Below, piece after piece: positions 51,601 to 63,580 of a DNA stretch of 64,000 nucleotides (positions are counted from its first letter, which is position 1; each line of letters begins with the position of its first letter). This stretch comes from Gonapodya prolifera JEL478 (taxonomy: Eukaryota; Monoblepharomycota; Monoblepharidomycetes; Monoblepharidales; Gonapodyaceae): assembly GCA_001574975.1 (NCBI GenBank), contig KQ965786.1:230825-294824 (forward strand), given 5' to 3'. The notes under the pieces were generated by a model. The model worked only from the letters and a program-made list of their open reading frames with translations. It was not told the origin of the DNA and searched no databases. Position numbers and translations under genes: made by a program.

Positions 51601-54161
51601 ATGACGACAGACTCGCCCGCGCCGCAACCCGCGCCCGCACGCACCGTTGTGCTCGACGCCGGCCCGCTCCTCAGGCTGCCGTCGTCTGCACTCGCGGCGC
51701 TGGACGCTCGCCTAGTCACAACCCCCGACGTGCTCGCAGAGGTCAGAGACAAGAGGGCTAAGCAGAGTCTTGCCGCGCTGGCAGTCGATGTCCTCACACG
51801 GAATCCGTCAGAGGAGGCGTTCGATGCAGGTGCGTCTCGCTGTTCTCCCTCTCTCCTTGCAATCTCGCCCCGGTTTCAACTCCCATCAAACACCCCCCTC
51901 CTTCTCCAGTAACTTCCTTCGCAAAGAAAACCGGCGACTTCTCAGTCCTCTCAGTCACTGACTTGAAGGTCCTCGCCCTCACATGGATGCTCGAAAAGGA
52001 AGCCCGTGGGTCCGCTCACCTCAGACTCGCTCCCAGACCCCCCACAGTCGTCGTGCCCGGCGCCGATTCCAACGGGACAGTGCAAAAGGAGTCAGTGCAG
52101 GGGTCAGTAGAGGCGCCAGCGGTAGTAGAGGAAGAACACAAGGAGGAGCAAGGTCGGAAGGAAGGGGAGGAGGTCATTGCCAGACAGTCAGACTCGGACT
52201 CTGACTCTGAAGATGACGACGAGAATGAGGACGAGGAGGGCGAGGGCGAGGGTGAGGAGGGTGGGGGTGAGGGTGAGGGCGAAGAGCAGAGACAGAATGG
52301 GGAGACGAAGGAGACAGAGGCCCAAGACGAAGACGTCAACACCACCAAGGACCAACCAGACTCCCAGCCGATCCCAGCGCCCGTCGATTCCCGACCCGCT
52401 GATGCCTCTTCTCCTGCGGCTCCCTCTACCTCCCACGCTCCTTCCACCACCCCTGCTCCCTCCACCTCCACCTCACATCCCGCTCCATCCGCATCCACAT
52501 CCACCCTCACCACCAACCCCGCACAACCAGCCACCGCCGACAACGACGACGAAGGGTGGATCACTCCCGCAAACGTCCACCTGCACAAGGCCAAGGCCGC
52601 GCACAAGGGCAAGGCGCAGGACGAGGTGTGGAGTGTCGGGTGCATGACGGGCGATTTCGCAATGCAGGTGCGTGACGCGAGCGCAGCGAGCCCGAAGCCT
52701 AAGCGCCGCTAGGCGCTGACCGAGGAGTCCGCCGGAGGCGAGTGATCTGCGTGAAGCGAGAATGATGCAGCGCGGAGCGGATAATTGGGTTGGTCGGGGG
52801 TTGGTTGGGNGACACGAGGACTTGAGATGGGGAGACTACCTGCGGGAGTCTCAATGGGCACATGTGCAGGGCTTGGATATTGAGACAAGGAGTCGTGTGG
52901 AATGGAGAGACTTGAGGAGGCGGATCTCGGTGGGAGCTCAAGACATAGCAACCGCACCACGCTCCTCTCCATCAAACCGCTGCACGCTCCCACTCACGAT
53001 CGCTCCCCCTCCCCCACGCTCACAGAACGTCCTCCTCCAAATGAACCTCCGCCTGCTCTCCCTGGACGGCATGCTCATCAAGAAGGTCAAGACGTACGTG
53101 TTGAGGTGTCATGGGTGTTTCAAGTGAGTTTTTTATTGGGCGGGTGGTTGGTGGCTTGGCTCGGGGATGGGGATGGGTGGTGGAGGAGTGGGCGCCATGG
53201 GTATTGTTTCAGGACGGTGGGGAACGGCGACAGAGATGTGAGGCAGGAGAGTGGGTGAAGGGTAGCGTAGAGTAGAAGGATGGGCTGGGAGCACAAGGTG
53301 GTGTGTGGTACGTGGATGCGAAGTGTCAAAGTGGAACATGGAATGTAGAGCTGGCACGAAACTTCGCGGGCTCACCGGCACCGTCATGGTCTGAAATCGG
53401 ATCCCTGCACGCGACTCTGTCTCTGTCGGGAGCCACGACCGTCGATTCTCCGTCCTCACCGCGACTGACACAACAACCCTCCCCCCCGCGCAGAATCACA
53501 ACGGACATGTCCAAGAAGTTCTGCCCCTCGTGCGGAGGAAACACGCTCATGCGCGTCTCGGCGCGCGTTGATGCGGACGGCGGGATCAGGGTGTTTTTGA
53601 AGAAGAACTTCCAGTATAATTTGAGGGGGTCTAAGGTTCGTTGGGGCCAGGGGTGGAGTGGGTGGGAGTTGAAATGTTTAGGGATTTGGGCAAGCCAGAG
53701 TGAGGAAAGGGGGACTGGAGAGAAGGGGTCGGCGTTGCTTTGCGGATCATTTTAATCGAACTGCCATCTCACACACTCGACACTCTCCCCCTATCCGCAC
53801 CGCTGTATCCTCCCCCACCCCGATCCACGCTCGCCGTACCGCACCCACACCTTACGCACAGTACAACGTTCCCCCGCCCCAATTCGGTCGCAAAGCGCAG
53901 AACCTGATTCGGGCCGAAGACCAGCCCGAGTACGTCAAGGCGCTCAAGACGCAAGAGTGGGCGGTACGCAAGGACTTGCAAACGCGCGCGCACTTTTTCG
54001 ACCCGGACTGGGCTCCCGACATGCTCGTCCAGGACGACGCCGACCGTCGGCGGGCGCTCAAGTCGGCCCGACAGAGAGGAGTTGCGGGACCTGTTGTAGG
54101 GTATGGAAAGAAGAACCCCAATGAGGCCCGTAGGGGGGGTGGAGGGAAGAAGAAGAGATGA
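51601..54161 (+). CDS. NOB1: 20S pre-rRNA endonuclease NOB1 (PIN domain and zinc ribbon)
   Basis: Cleaves the 3' end of 18S rRNA at site D during final 40S maturation. The 508-residue protein opens with a PIN domain (TVVLDAGPLLRLPSS with the catalytic Asp, VTTPDVLAEVRDKRAKQSL, VLSVTDLKVLALTWMLE). A long low-complexity insert follows: polyacidic Glu/Asp/Gly, then Pro/Ser/Thr-rich. The sequence returns with DDEGWITPANVHLHKAKA and VGCMTGDFAMQNVLLQMNLR. The zinc ribbon has CHGCFK and CPSCGG, followed by QYNLRGSKYNVPPPQFGRK and a Gly/Lys-rich end. Exons: 51601-51829, 51910-52667, 53026-53123, 53494-53635, 53862-54161, totalling 509 codons. Intron 2 contains the single N at 52810. Confidence 0.94.
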
Positions 54162-54234
54162 GGTGGGGGGTGGTAGGGTGGTAGGGGAAGGGAAGGGCGG
54201 TTGTGGGCAGTGTGAGGGCAATCGATTCGCGTGT

Positions 54235-57200
54235 ATGGATTTGAGTTACGAATTGGTATCATTGAACATGGAGGCCACAGCCGATCTTCCACCATTCATG
54301 GAGCTTCAACTGGAGCGACCCAAGGCGAAGAAAAAGACCAAAAGCAAACCCAAAGTGGAGCGCGTCGTATCGGATACGCGGGAGGAGGCGTCCCAGCGAG
54401 TGGGCGAGAGTCCACGTGACCAACCGGCTCAACCTACCGCGGCGATCGACGCCCCAAAGCAGGTCACGGAGGTAGAGGCAGTGGGCGTGGATGATGCGAG
54501 CTTAGTGCAGTTGCTGGAGCAGGCGAGGGAGGAGGTGGACGATGTCCGGCTTTCGGAGCTTACGCACATCGTGGGGGACAGGGACACGCAAGACGAAGTG
54601 AGTGTTGTTTTTCACCGGGTAGAGGCCCAAGGGCTGTTTTCTGAACTTTCTGGGGGTTCTGCAGGTTCACTACCCTTCCGCGCCGACACTTGACGAACTA
54701 GATGATGCATTCCTCACAGACTTCACGGGTGATCCTGCCCAGCAGTACCCGGAGCTGTACTCCACCGTCGTTTTCGAGCGTGAGCACCTGTACCCCGTCG
54801 CTGCGGACGATCAGTACCACGCCGTGTTGTCGGACGTGGTGGAGCCCTCCGCACCCCCCCTGGACATGTCGGTGACGGACACATTACCCTGTGAGCCCAT
54901 CACGTCGGTGCCGCTTTCGGAACTACACGCGCACTATGACCTTACGCAGCGGTCTTCTTGGCTGCGCACGCGGATGGAGGAGATTGCGACAGGTCACGCC
55001 GATTTGGAGATGACGCCGTTTTTCGCGTTGGTGTTACAGTATCGTACCGCGACCGAGGCGTTACAGACGGCGCGTCTGCGCGCGCAGGCGGTGATTGTTG
55101 AGTCAAGAAACCTGGCTGGGCGGGCTTGGCGCGTGGTGCGGGAGACCAAGGTCGAGAAGGGGTTGTGCAAGGACGGGCGGGAGTGTTCGATCAAGTACCA
55201 GAACACGCGGGCAGAGCTGGACGAAGATGTGGTTGCGAAGCTTGAGGCAACGCTGGCGGACTTGCGGGAGGTGGCGTACGGGGAGGTGGCGAAGCAGACA
55301 TTCGAGACCAAGCTGGCAAAGTTGAGAATTCAGGAGGAGATAAACCAGACACTGGTGTCTTATGCGGAGCTGCAAAAATATCAAGCACAGTCTCAGAAGT
55401 CCGATACTGCTGCCGAGCAGGCATCTCGATCGAATGCTCCTGCCGTGGCCCTGATGGAATCCTCTGGGGTCGGAGCCATTTTACCCATGCTGGCGGTACT
55501 GTTCCACTTCGCACGAACACCTGACCACAACCAAGTCTCTCTTCTACCAAAGATGTCGCTTCCCTCCACGGGGACTTCTGCTTCGTCTTTACCCTCCTCT
55601 CCTTTCATGCGGGATATACGTGGCTGGACGTGCCACCTCGTCAACGCGACATTGAGGCTCAACCAAGGAGCTACAAGTCAATATCTACTTTGGGAAGTCT
55701 TGAGGACACCGGGAATTGGTGATTGGTGAGGAATTGGTGACTTGAGAGGTGCATTCGGGATTGTTAACATGACAACCGCCACTGCAGGGGGGCATGGTTT
55801 CTTCAATTCTCCCCACCATCCATACTCTCAGACGGATGGATTGACAACTACCTGACTTCTCTATGGTGCATGATGAAAGACGCTTTAAATTCCAAGGAAG
55901 TTGAATCAGCGGAACGGCAACAGGAGCCTGTGGACGACGACGAACTTGAATGGGTAGTGATACAGGACACTGAACTCTCTGAGATCCGAAGACCGCAGGG
56001 TGGTGTCTTGTGAGTGTGGTTACTTATTCGACCTCCAATCGTGGGACATTCAAATAATGATTTCTTAATACTAAGATGGGACTCCGACTATGCCGTACTC
56101 CTCGATCAATTCTCCCCTCCTCATGTAATGTACACTGTTGGGAGCCAGCTCTTGTCCTCCTATTCGCTAGAGAAGAACGGCAACTTCAAGTTGGGGTTCG
56201 CAATCATGACAAAATTTTTTGCCGTCGCAGAAGCGGTCGTCAAGGCTCTTTCTTCGGCGTTGGATGGTGCTTTGGCGAAAAGGACAGATTTAAAAATGAT
56301 TGTCAAGCGTGCGGCACAGGATGCGGTTCATGTCGTCAACCTTGTTGCCCACCTTTTGGCGCAGCATCAAACCATGGACGATACATTCTATCCAAACACA
56401 CTCTCCGCCGTGACAACGTGTCGGAACGAAATCGACGCGCTTGCAATCCGGACACTCTGTCGTCTCCATGGATGTTGGGTGCCTGGGGTTTGGCAGGTGT
56501 CCAGTGACATCAACTTTAAGTTTCTATCTGTGGATGCTCTTTGGAAGTGTGCACTAGAGACTGTAGCAGGCCGCTCTGGTGATTCCTCAGCTTTAACAAA
56601 TGGTGAAACGGCACTTACAATATCGTTTGATTGGAAAGAAGTGAAAGGAGAACCGCTGAAGCGCCTTAAACGTTGTAATCCGGAGAGCTTGGTTTATATG
56701 ATGAATTTTTGGGGTTCTATAGCGTCAGAGGCGGTCGCAAGGTTACAAACGGCTCACCATGACTGGACGGAACAGAGGAAAGCCAGAAACGTGTTGCAAC
56801 TGGCACTGTATCTGTTGTGGAAAGCGAGGTAACTAGAACTTTCTCAGGAAAAGCACTGCATGACCGGCTCACGTAACTTGCTATGATCGCACAGCTTTCG
56901 TGATGAGGATTCACAAGAGCACCTTTCCAGAAATGGGAAGGATATTTTGAGTTCAGTTGTTTCTAGATCACCCCAATTGATTTCACTGCTAGTTTCGTGG
57001 ACAGCAGAGCAGGCCTCCGAAGTTACTTGGGAAACTGTAAAATACTTGTTCCAAGGACTGCCACTAAAGAGATGGCACCCTGATGAAAGAGATCTTGATG
57101 TTTTCCACGACCTCATATTACAGGACGAAAGCTCTGCGAAATTCGTATTACATGTCATGGACAAGATGGAGTGGGGATCGGTTACCGTGAATGATGGCAG

Positions 57201-60200
57201 TGGTTGGAGGCAAGTCTTGATTGGTTCAACATACCTATCTTGATTTATGATAGCATGTCACTCCATGCAGCAAAACGCGACTATTTTTACCGCAGGCAAC
57301 ACATTATAGAGTTGCGGTGTCGCTCTTGCAATTTGCTCAACGATATCTTGGGGGACAAGTATCGAAGGGTGGACCGAGTGACGATTCAAACGTTTCTCAG
57401 CAGATTTGGAACATTCTAGAGCAGCTCGAATTGATCGGTGTGCCTTCTTCACCTGCCTACTCACTTGAATTGTCACCATTTAATGATATGAAAATTGTCA
57501 ACGATCAATTCATCTCAAGGCTGGATCCAATGGTTTTATTTGTTGAATTAGCATCGCCCGTTGTATCTAAGGATTGGCTGATGTTCACTGAAAGAGGGTG
57601 GTCCTGGCTGCAGAGATTGCAAGAAATTGCTCCACCCAAGGCATTTGTCAGAGCAACAGATGTCGTCGCAGCTCTTGCCTTCAGTCATGGTCCACAGGTT
57701 TTTGATGATGAGGGCTTCAAGCAGGTGTGACGAAGTTGTTTTCTTTTGTTGACCCACATTTGACACTGTGCGCGTCCAGCTGTTTGTCGGTGTTTTCGCT
57801 TCGCCAAAGTCATACGTGCAGCTAGCTTCGCAAGTTGTTGAAACAACATTGCGAAGCAGACAGTTGGTCAGCCCAATTCCAGCGGCTGCAAGGATCCATT
57901 TGTCAAGATTTTTGCATACCCCTCGCACATTGAACGAATACTTTCCCCTGTCACTGCACTTGTGGCTACGAGCTGTACTGCTGAACAGTGATTGGATATA
58001 CAACATAGAGGCTGTTCAAACCGTTGATCTCTTATTTCATGTGGCTGCAGTAACGTTGAGGTCATGGGCATCAATCACGCCAATGCTTGTGGAAGTCTGT
58101 CAGAAGTTGCTTATTCATAAGGCAGATGACTCCATACTTAGACGAATGGCAAGCCGTCTTCCAACGTCTTACATGCCCAAGGGAGATGCAATCAGTGCAT
58201 TTGCACTATCGGCGTATCAGACAGGAACAATTGTTGGGCATTGTCCACAGACGTGGTCTGACGTACCTCAGATATGGTTGGGACTGCCTGGTATCAACGT
58301 CAACTATTTTTGGTTTGCTGTAGCAGGGCTTCAAGCAGAAGCAATTGCAGAGACTGCGTTAAGGAAGACAATAGGTGCCTTGTTGCTCCAGAATGGAACA
58401 GAATCTGTTGAAGATATATTCCGACAGCTAAAATTGCCACCTAAGCCACTTCAATACTTTTCAATCATTCGTATTGCTGAGCATATCATCGCCTCCTCGC
58501 CAAACAGCACTCAGCTTCCGTTGCTTTGGGATATGTTCTTACATCTTTATTTTGAGAGACTGGATGATCTCAATTTGGATATGGCTCAATGTTTTGGATA
58601 TCGATTTATAAACACTCCAACAAACGCAGGTTTGATGCAAAAACTTTTCGAACGATTAAATGAGGCAACAGAGCTTTCAGACAAGTCAAATTTATCTACT
58701 ATTCAAAATATGGGAGGCTACTATCGCAGCGTCTTCTTGTGGCTCTCTAACAAGGGCTTAGTAACTGGGAAAGAGTACATAGGCAATCTCGGCCCCGAGT
58801 ATTCTTTCGCTGGCCACATTCAGACTGTTTTGTGCACGTCAATTTCGAGTCTGCAGTCACCGTGGTTCTCTGTAATTGAAGCATCGAGTGGAAACAACGG
58901 TCCACAACGTGAGGAGCAGCATGAAGCCGCGACAGTTTACAAATCTTCACATCAGGAGAGTTCAATGCCAGAGTCAAACGCACAGCAAAGCCCCGACTTG
59001 CTTTTGGGGACACCAATTGTAAAAAGCGCAAATGTCCAGGTGCATTCGGAGCTCTCTTACCTTGTTGACAAGGCAATGGAGTTTGAGAAAATGCGGGACC
59101 GACAATGTGGAGCTGATGCAAACTATGTCGAAATGTTGCGCATTCTTTATAAGCCACATCAGACTGCTAGTAATGGCAAAGCCGATTGCCGTTTCTTACT
59201 CCGGACATCATGTGCTGGTGCCGCAGAAATATGCTATCTGCAAGTGACTGCAGCCATTGTCGATGATGTTAAAAATAGCATGGAGGACAACAGAAGCAAA
59301 TCGGAGATGAACATTTTTGTGGACAACATGAGCCTTCCCGTCGTTGCGTCATTGTTGCGCTGCCTAAAGGGATTAAATACTGATATCAGTATACTTAATC
59401 CTTCAGTCGCAATGCAATCATCCGGGGACCTGTTTATGACACTTGTCAACGCAGTCAACGTTAAACTCAGGAAATATCCTCCATTGAGAGTGCTTTTCGA
59501 TCAAGCTCTTCCCAGTCTTGCAAAAAAATTCCTAACTGATGGCAGTCAAATTATGCCCAAGATATTCAACGCGCTGATCCAACAGACTGATGATGAGGAA
59601 AAGTTCAGCAATCTTCTGGCGTCGTTTCATCCAACTCTGGTACCACTTGAGTTTGTTTCAATGTTTAGCCGAGTACTTCAAACGTCGCACATGGACCATT
59701 CTCGTTGTGGTTTGATTCTTCTGAGGTTCAATGTTAATGAATGGCTTCACCTCATACCAGAGCCATCCGGAGAGCTACGGCTTTCACTACTCAAGGTCAT
59801 ATCAAGCTTTTTGACCAATATCGAACCTTCCTTGGACAAAACCCCAAACGATGTGTTGAGAAACAATTGCCGTTCTATCTTAGAACATGCAGTGTCGAGG
59901 GATGATGACATAAAATGTATTCGATACGCACTTGAGCATCGCCAGAGTGTGTTACTGGAAGGGCTATGTGATGTACTGGAGGGTACAGAATCTGGACCTC
60001 AGATGCAGCGATCGTATATGTTTTTCAAAGCAATTATTCAAGATGTTGCGTCTGTTTTCGCAATAGCCCAAGCATCAGCACAGACGCTAGCATTACATGA
60101 TCAATTTGGTGGTGTCTTGAGCCATATAAGTAAAATTCTCATTCTTGCGTTCACAGCCCTAAAGCGGCAATACCCCGCAAAAGAGACGTGGCTGCTTTTG

Positions 60201-61943
60201 ACATGGGTTTATACACCATGGCTTGTTGCCCAATCGTCTTTGTCTCCTGCGATTATACCAAAAGCTGCGTGGACTCCGCAAAACTCTGACAGTGTCAAAA
60301 CATTTTTGGAGGTATTTGGGAAGGTTGCGAAATGCCTTTCAGATGACGACACTGCAGTAATGGAGACATTATGGGAGTTTTATGCACGTGTTGTGAGGTC
60401 TCAAGCTCCTGATTTTGTGCTGGATATTTTTCATGGAGTTCTGATTTCAAGCCACTTTTCCTGGGAATGTGTTGTCTCGACGAAATTTTTTAGCATGACT
60501 CTCCTTGATATGATGACTAATGGAAGTTTGAAAGCAACATCTGAGTACTTTGTGGCAAGAATCCTGGTGGAAGCGAGGCTACTTCCTGGTAGTGAATACA
60601 ACTTACCCTCTTTGAAAATTATTGCAATGCTGTTCCAGAACTTCAATTCTACGACTCCTAAGAATGAAGAACTTTTTAGGACCTATGAGAAGCTGGAAAA
60701 TATTGTGGACAATAACATGAGAAACATAAGCCGTGAGGAGCTTTCTGAAGTGTTCTCCATTTTCAAAACTTCTTGGGAGGAACCAGTCACTTCCATTACG
60801 AATCCTTCAGAACTGTGTTCGTTAGCGCTCTCACTGAGGTTTCTTATCAAGCTTTGTAATGCTGGTGATGATTATTCACCGGGGCTTGCAAACTATGCGC
60901 AGTTCTGTGTCATGCTCCTAGCTGCACAAGTTGCAGATTTCTACAACCCTGTTCCACGAGTTCGTAATTTTCAAAATGATTCAATTAGCGTGGTTACACA
61001 GGAAATTTTCAGGATGCTGGATAACGAATTGGCCAATGCCTCTGTCGACAATTACAAAACCTCATCTTTGTCTAAAGAAGCGTGGGAATGCTTTCAACAG
61101 TTGCTGTCTATTTTGAATAAAGTTGTTCCAGGGGAAATGCATGAAAGTATTTTGGACGGTCTTCTTAAAGGAATTTCTGTCTGTCAGCAACCATTAGCTG
61201 TTCTCCAACGATGCTGTGATACTTTGGCATCTTTTGAAGTACTCACGACAATGACTGAACATGCAATTATCCGTGCACGTGTCCGTGGGGTAACATGGGA
61301 CTCCATTTCAGAGCACTTTTTTGTTCCTAGTATATCATCAGACAGTTATTTTGCTGTCTGCACTAAGAGGTACTGCCCACTGACGCTGTACTGCTCTACT
61401 TTGAAGGGCATTGCATTGTGTCATTCAATATCAGAGGAGTTGATTTGGGACGCAAGGATAAGAAGCTGGATAGTTGAATTGAAACCTGAGGCAGGCAGGG
61501 AACTTCATGTTGCAGAGCTTGTGAGGCATTTTGCAAAGAGACTGTCAGATATAAGAATAGTACAAGGAACACCTTCCTGTGATCTTCAACTTGTTGGTGC
61601 TGCTCTTTTAAATTGGGGGCAAGACAAAGACCATTCTGGCTTTCTGGGATCAATTGGAATGGGCTCAAAGTCGCCCTTTCAAGTTGAATTTCGTCTTTTC
61701 TGCAAAATCATTGGGACATTCCTGATCACAACTGGCACATCAGTTGAAGGTGTTGATGGGGTAATGAAGTCTACCAAAATGATTGGGGCACTTGGTGCTC
61801 TGCCACATCAGCATGCAGATTATTCTCATCACAAAGATACCATCCTGCATAGTGTTGCATTTATGGAAAACAGGCAGAAGGGGGTACCTGATATGGTGGA
61901 CCTTGTGAACTACTTAGTATTGAATTTACCACTGATACTGTGA
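54235..61943 (+). CDS. EPG5-like autophagy tether (very large helical protein)
   Basis: EPG5 in animals is a Rab7 effector that tethers autophagosomes to late endosomes/lysosomes. The model here is 2436 residues, close to the roughly 2,580 of human EPG5. Support is family-like order: a Lys-rich start (ERPKAKKKTKSKPK), a YPELYSTVVFEREHLYPVA segment, a conserved helical block with AWRVVRETKVEKG and ELDEDVVAKLEATLADLREV, an acidic ELEWVVIQDTELSE hinge, then long helical-repeat sequence. Exons: 54235-54597, 54665-55725, 55788-56009, 56076-56828, 56895-57213, 57296-57724, 57780-61943, summing to 2437 codons. The acceptor at 57296 is chosen over an in-frame alternative near 57252. The last exon is 4.16 kb. 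The call rests on recognition of weakly conserved sequence; another giant scaffold is possible. Confidence 0.65.
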
Positions 61944-63398
61944 TAGAAGTTTTGCTTTTTGATACCCAATAGGACCTTGTTTTTGTAGATATAAGTACAA
62001 ATTTAAAGTTAGTGCCTGTCACCACCCAATGGAGATTATTAATGAATATTGATTTGAATCACTGACTTGGTTTGAGATTGTGTGGCTCAGACCATTAACT
62101 CCATGATGCCAGAGAATTATACATTTGTTAGGCAGTGATGCCAAACACAGATGCTGACGGCAGGTGGACTGAGGCAGTCGTAGCAAATGATGTACTAGGT
62201 ACTAAAGCAAATAACACATTGCTGTAGAAACTCACCTGAGGCAGTGGTAGCAAATGATTTCTTCCTGCCCCTAGTTGACAAAAACGCTGCCAAGTGCAAA
62301 TGTGCATGGACCACATGACTGCGGCAACACAAATTGGTGTGATAAAATTTGCCATATCTGTTATATAATTCAGTGCAATTTTTAAGATTACAATAAATTT
62401 AGGTGTGGCAGGGCACTGATGAGAAAAACATCAGTGACAGCACATGCCAGTAGGTTGTCTAGTAACAGTTTGAGGTCTATTGCAGACCAAATAAATGTGT
62501 AATCCACCCCCAGTACAAATTACCTGGCACAACATTCTGTAGAACACATTGCTGCTTCACAGTACCTGGAAGCAGGTACTCTAGCAGAACTTTGCATATT
62601 CAACACAAAGGGTAGCCAACTGTGGAAATGTGTATTGCTTGAGCTGGCCACATCTCACACATTGATGTTGGGTTGCTGTTGAAGTTCTTTGGCAGGTGAA
62701 TGATCTAATACCTCAGGTTCTTGGACAATGGCTCTTTGAACTCAACAAGACCTATGTTTGAAACCACTGTGCACAGATGGTTTGTGGTGATGCCTGGCAT
62801 GGATGCTTGGGCATGAAGGCAAAGCAATGATTTCTAAAAGACAACTGCACAACATAAGATTCCACCAAAGCAGATGCACAAAGAGATTTACACACTGAAT
62901 TGGTTAAAAAAGATCACTGAGTACCTCTGCCTACTGGCCACAGCTACCTGAATCACACATTATGATTCTCTTTTGTTCCTGCAGGGCTGGCATCTCTTGG
63001 TTGTCCCTGCCTCAGAAGTGGGCCCAATAATAGCACCCCCAAGTGATCCATGGATTTTCCAGCTGAGGAAAGGGTGACACATGGTGACACATACCCAAGT
63101 AAGCTAGGTTACCACCCAAAAAATGGTAGCACAGAGCAACATGCAAACCAACTGTTGGTTCAAAGGTGTAAAATTTCTTCATGTTCTTTGCAATATCCAT
63201 ATTGTATTTATTCAATATTTTATCTATACCCATACTTGGCAGGAATTGTTTCAGATCTTTTGAAAAATTATGTGGCAAGCTGTCTTGAGGGCACAATGAA
63301 AAATTGGAATTCGACCCCTGAGGCCACTGTTTACTATTTTTAATCATGGTTTTTGTCACCATAGCTTCAAGTGACATCCATTGACATGGTATATATAG
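61944..63398. other. intergenic repeat-rich sequence, no gene seen
   Basis: No coding gene is recognised. A short direct duplication occurs at 62169-62191 and 62236-62258 (CTGAGGCAGT-C/G-GTAGCAAATGAT). The minus-strand open frame at 63012-63497 matches no family I know and has no supporting context. Confidence 0.45.
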
Positions 63399-63580
63399 TG
63401 TTAGGTGCTGCGCCACTACTGTGGTCACGAGATTAGATGTGTGCACCTGCAGGACGTGCCCTAAGTTTGGCGTCACGATCCTGCAGGTGAGTTCCATGTA
63501 TAAACCAACTCATCATGTACTTCTAATGATATAAGCACGATCCTGCAGTTTACAAGCTCGTGCAGCTCAGCTGGGTTGTG
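63399..63580 (+). repeat. dispersed hairpin repeat, copy B (inverted relative to copy A)
   Basis: Reverse-complement match to 8806-9020. The shared parts are GCCACTACTGTGG, the hairpin arms (left 63444-63458, CACCTGCAGGACGTG; right 63474-63489, CACGATCCTGCAGGTG), the loop GCCCTAAGTTTGGCGT, and the distal block CGATCCTGCAGTTTACAAGC through GCTCGTGCAGCTCA and GGTTGTGTAGCA. Arm sequences differ slightly between copies but the hairpin is kept in both. Confidence 0.75.

Noticed and set aside
50435-51640. 401-codon minus-strand ORF
   Set aside because: It merges RAD1 exon 3 with intron and minisatellite sequence by chance; RAD1 splicing explains the coding part.
52016-52645. 209-codon minus-strand ORF antisense to NOB1
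   Set aside because: It is a by-product of low-complexity Asp/Glu/Ser/Pro codons in NOB1 and has no recognisable domain.
56127-56150. Possible intron (gtaatg ... gccag) in the EPG5-like gene
   Set aside because: Only 24 nt, too short to be an intron, and the frame is open through it.
63012-63497. 161-codon minus-strand ORF near the right edge
   Set aside because: No family resemblance, odd composition and repeat-rich context; not supportable as a gene.
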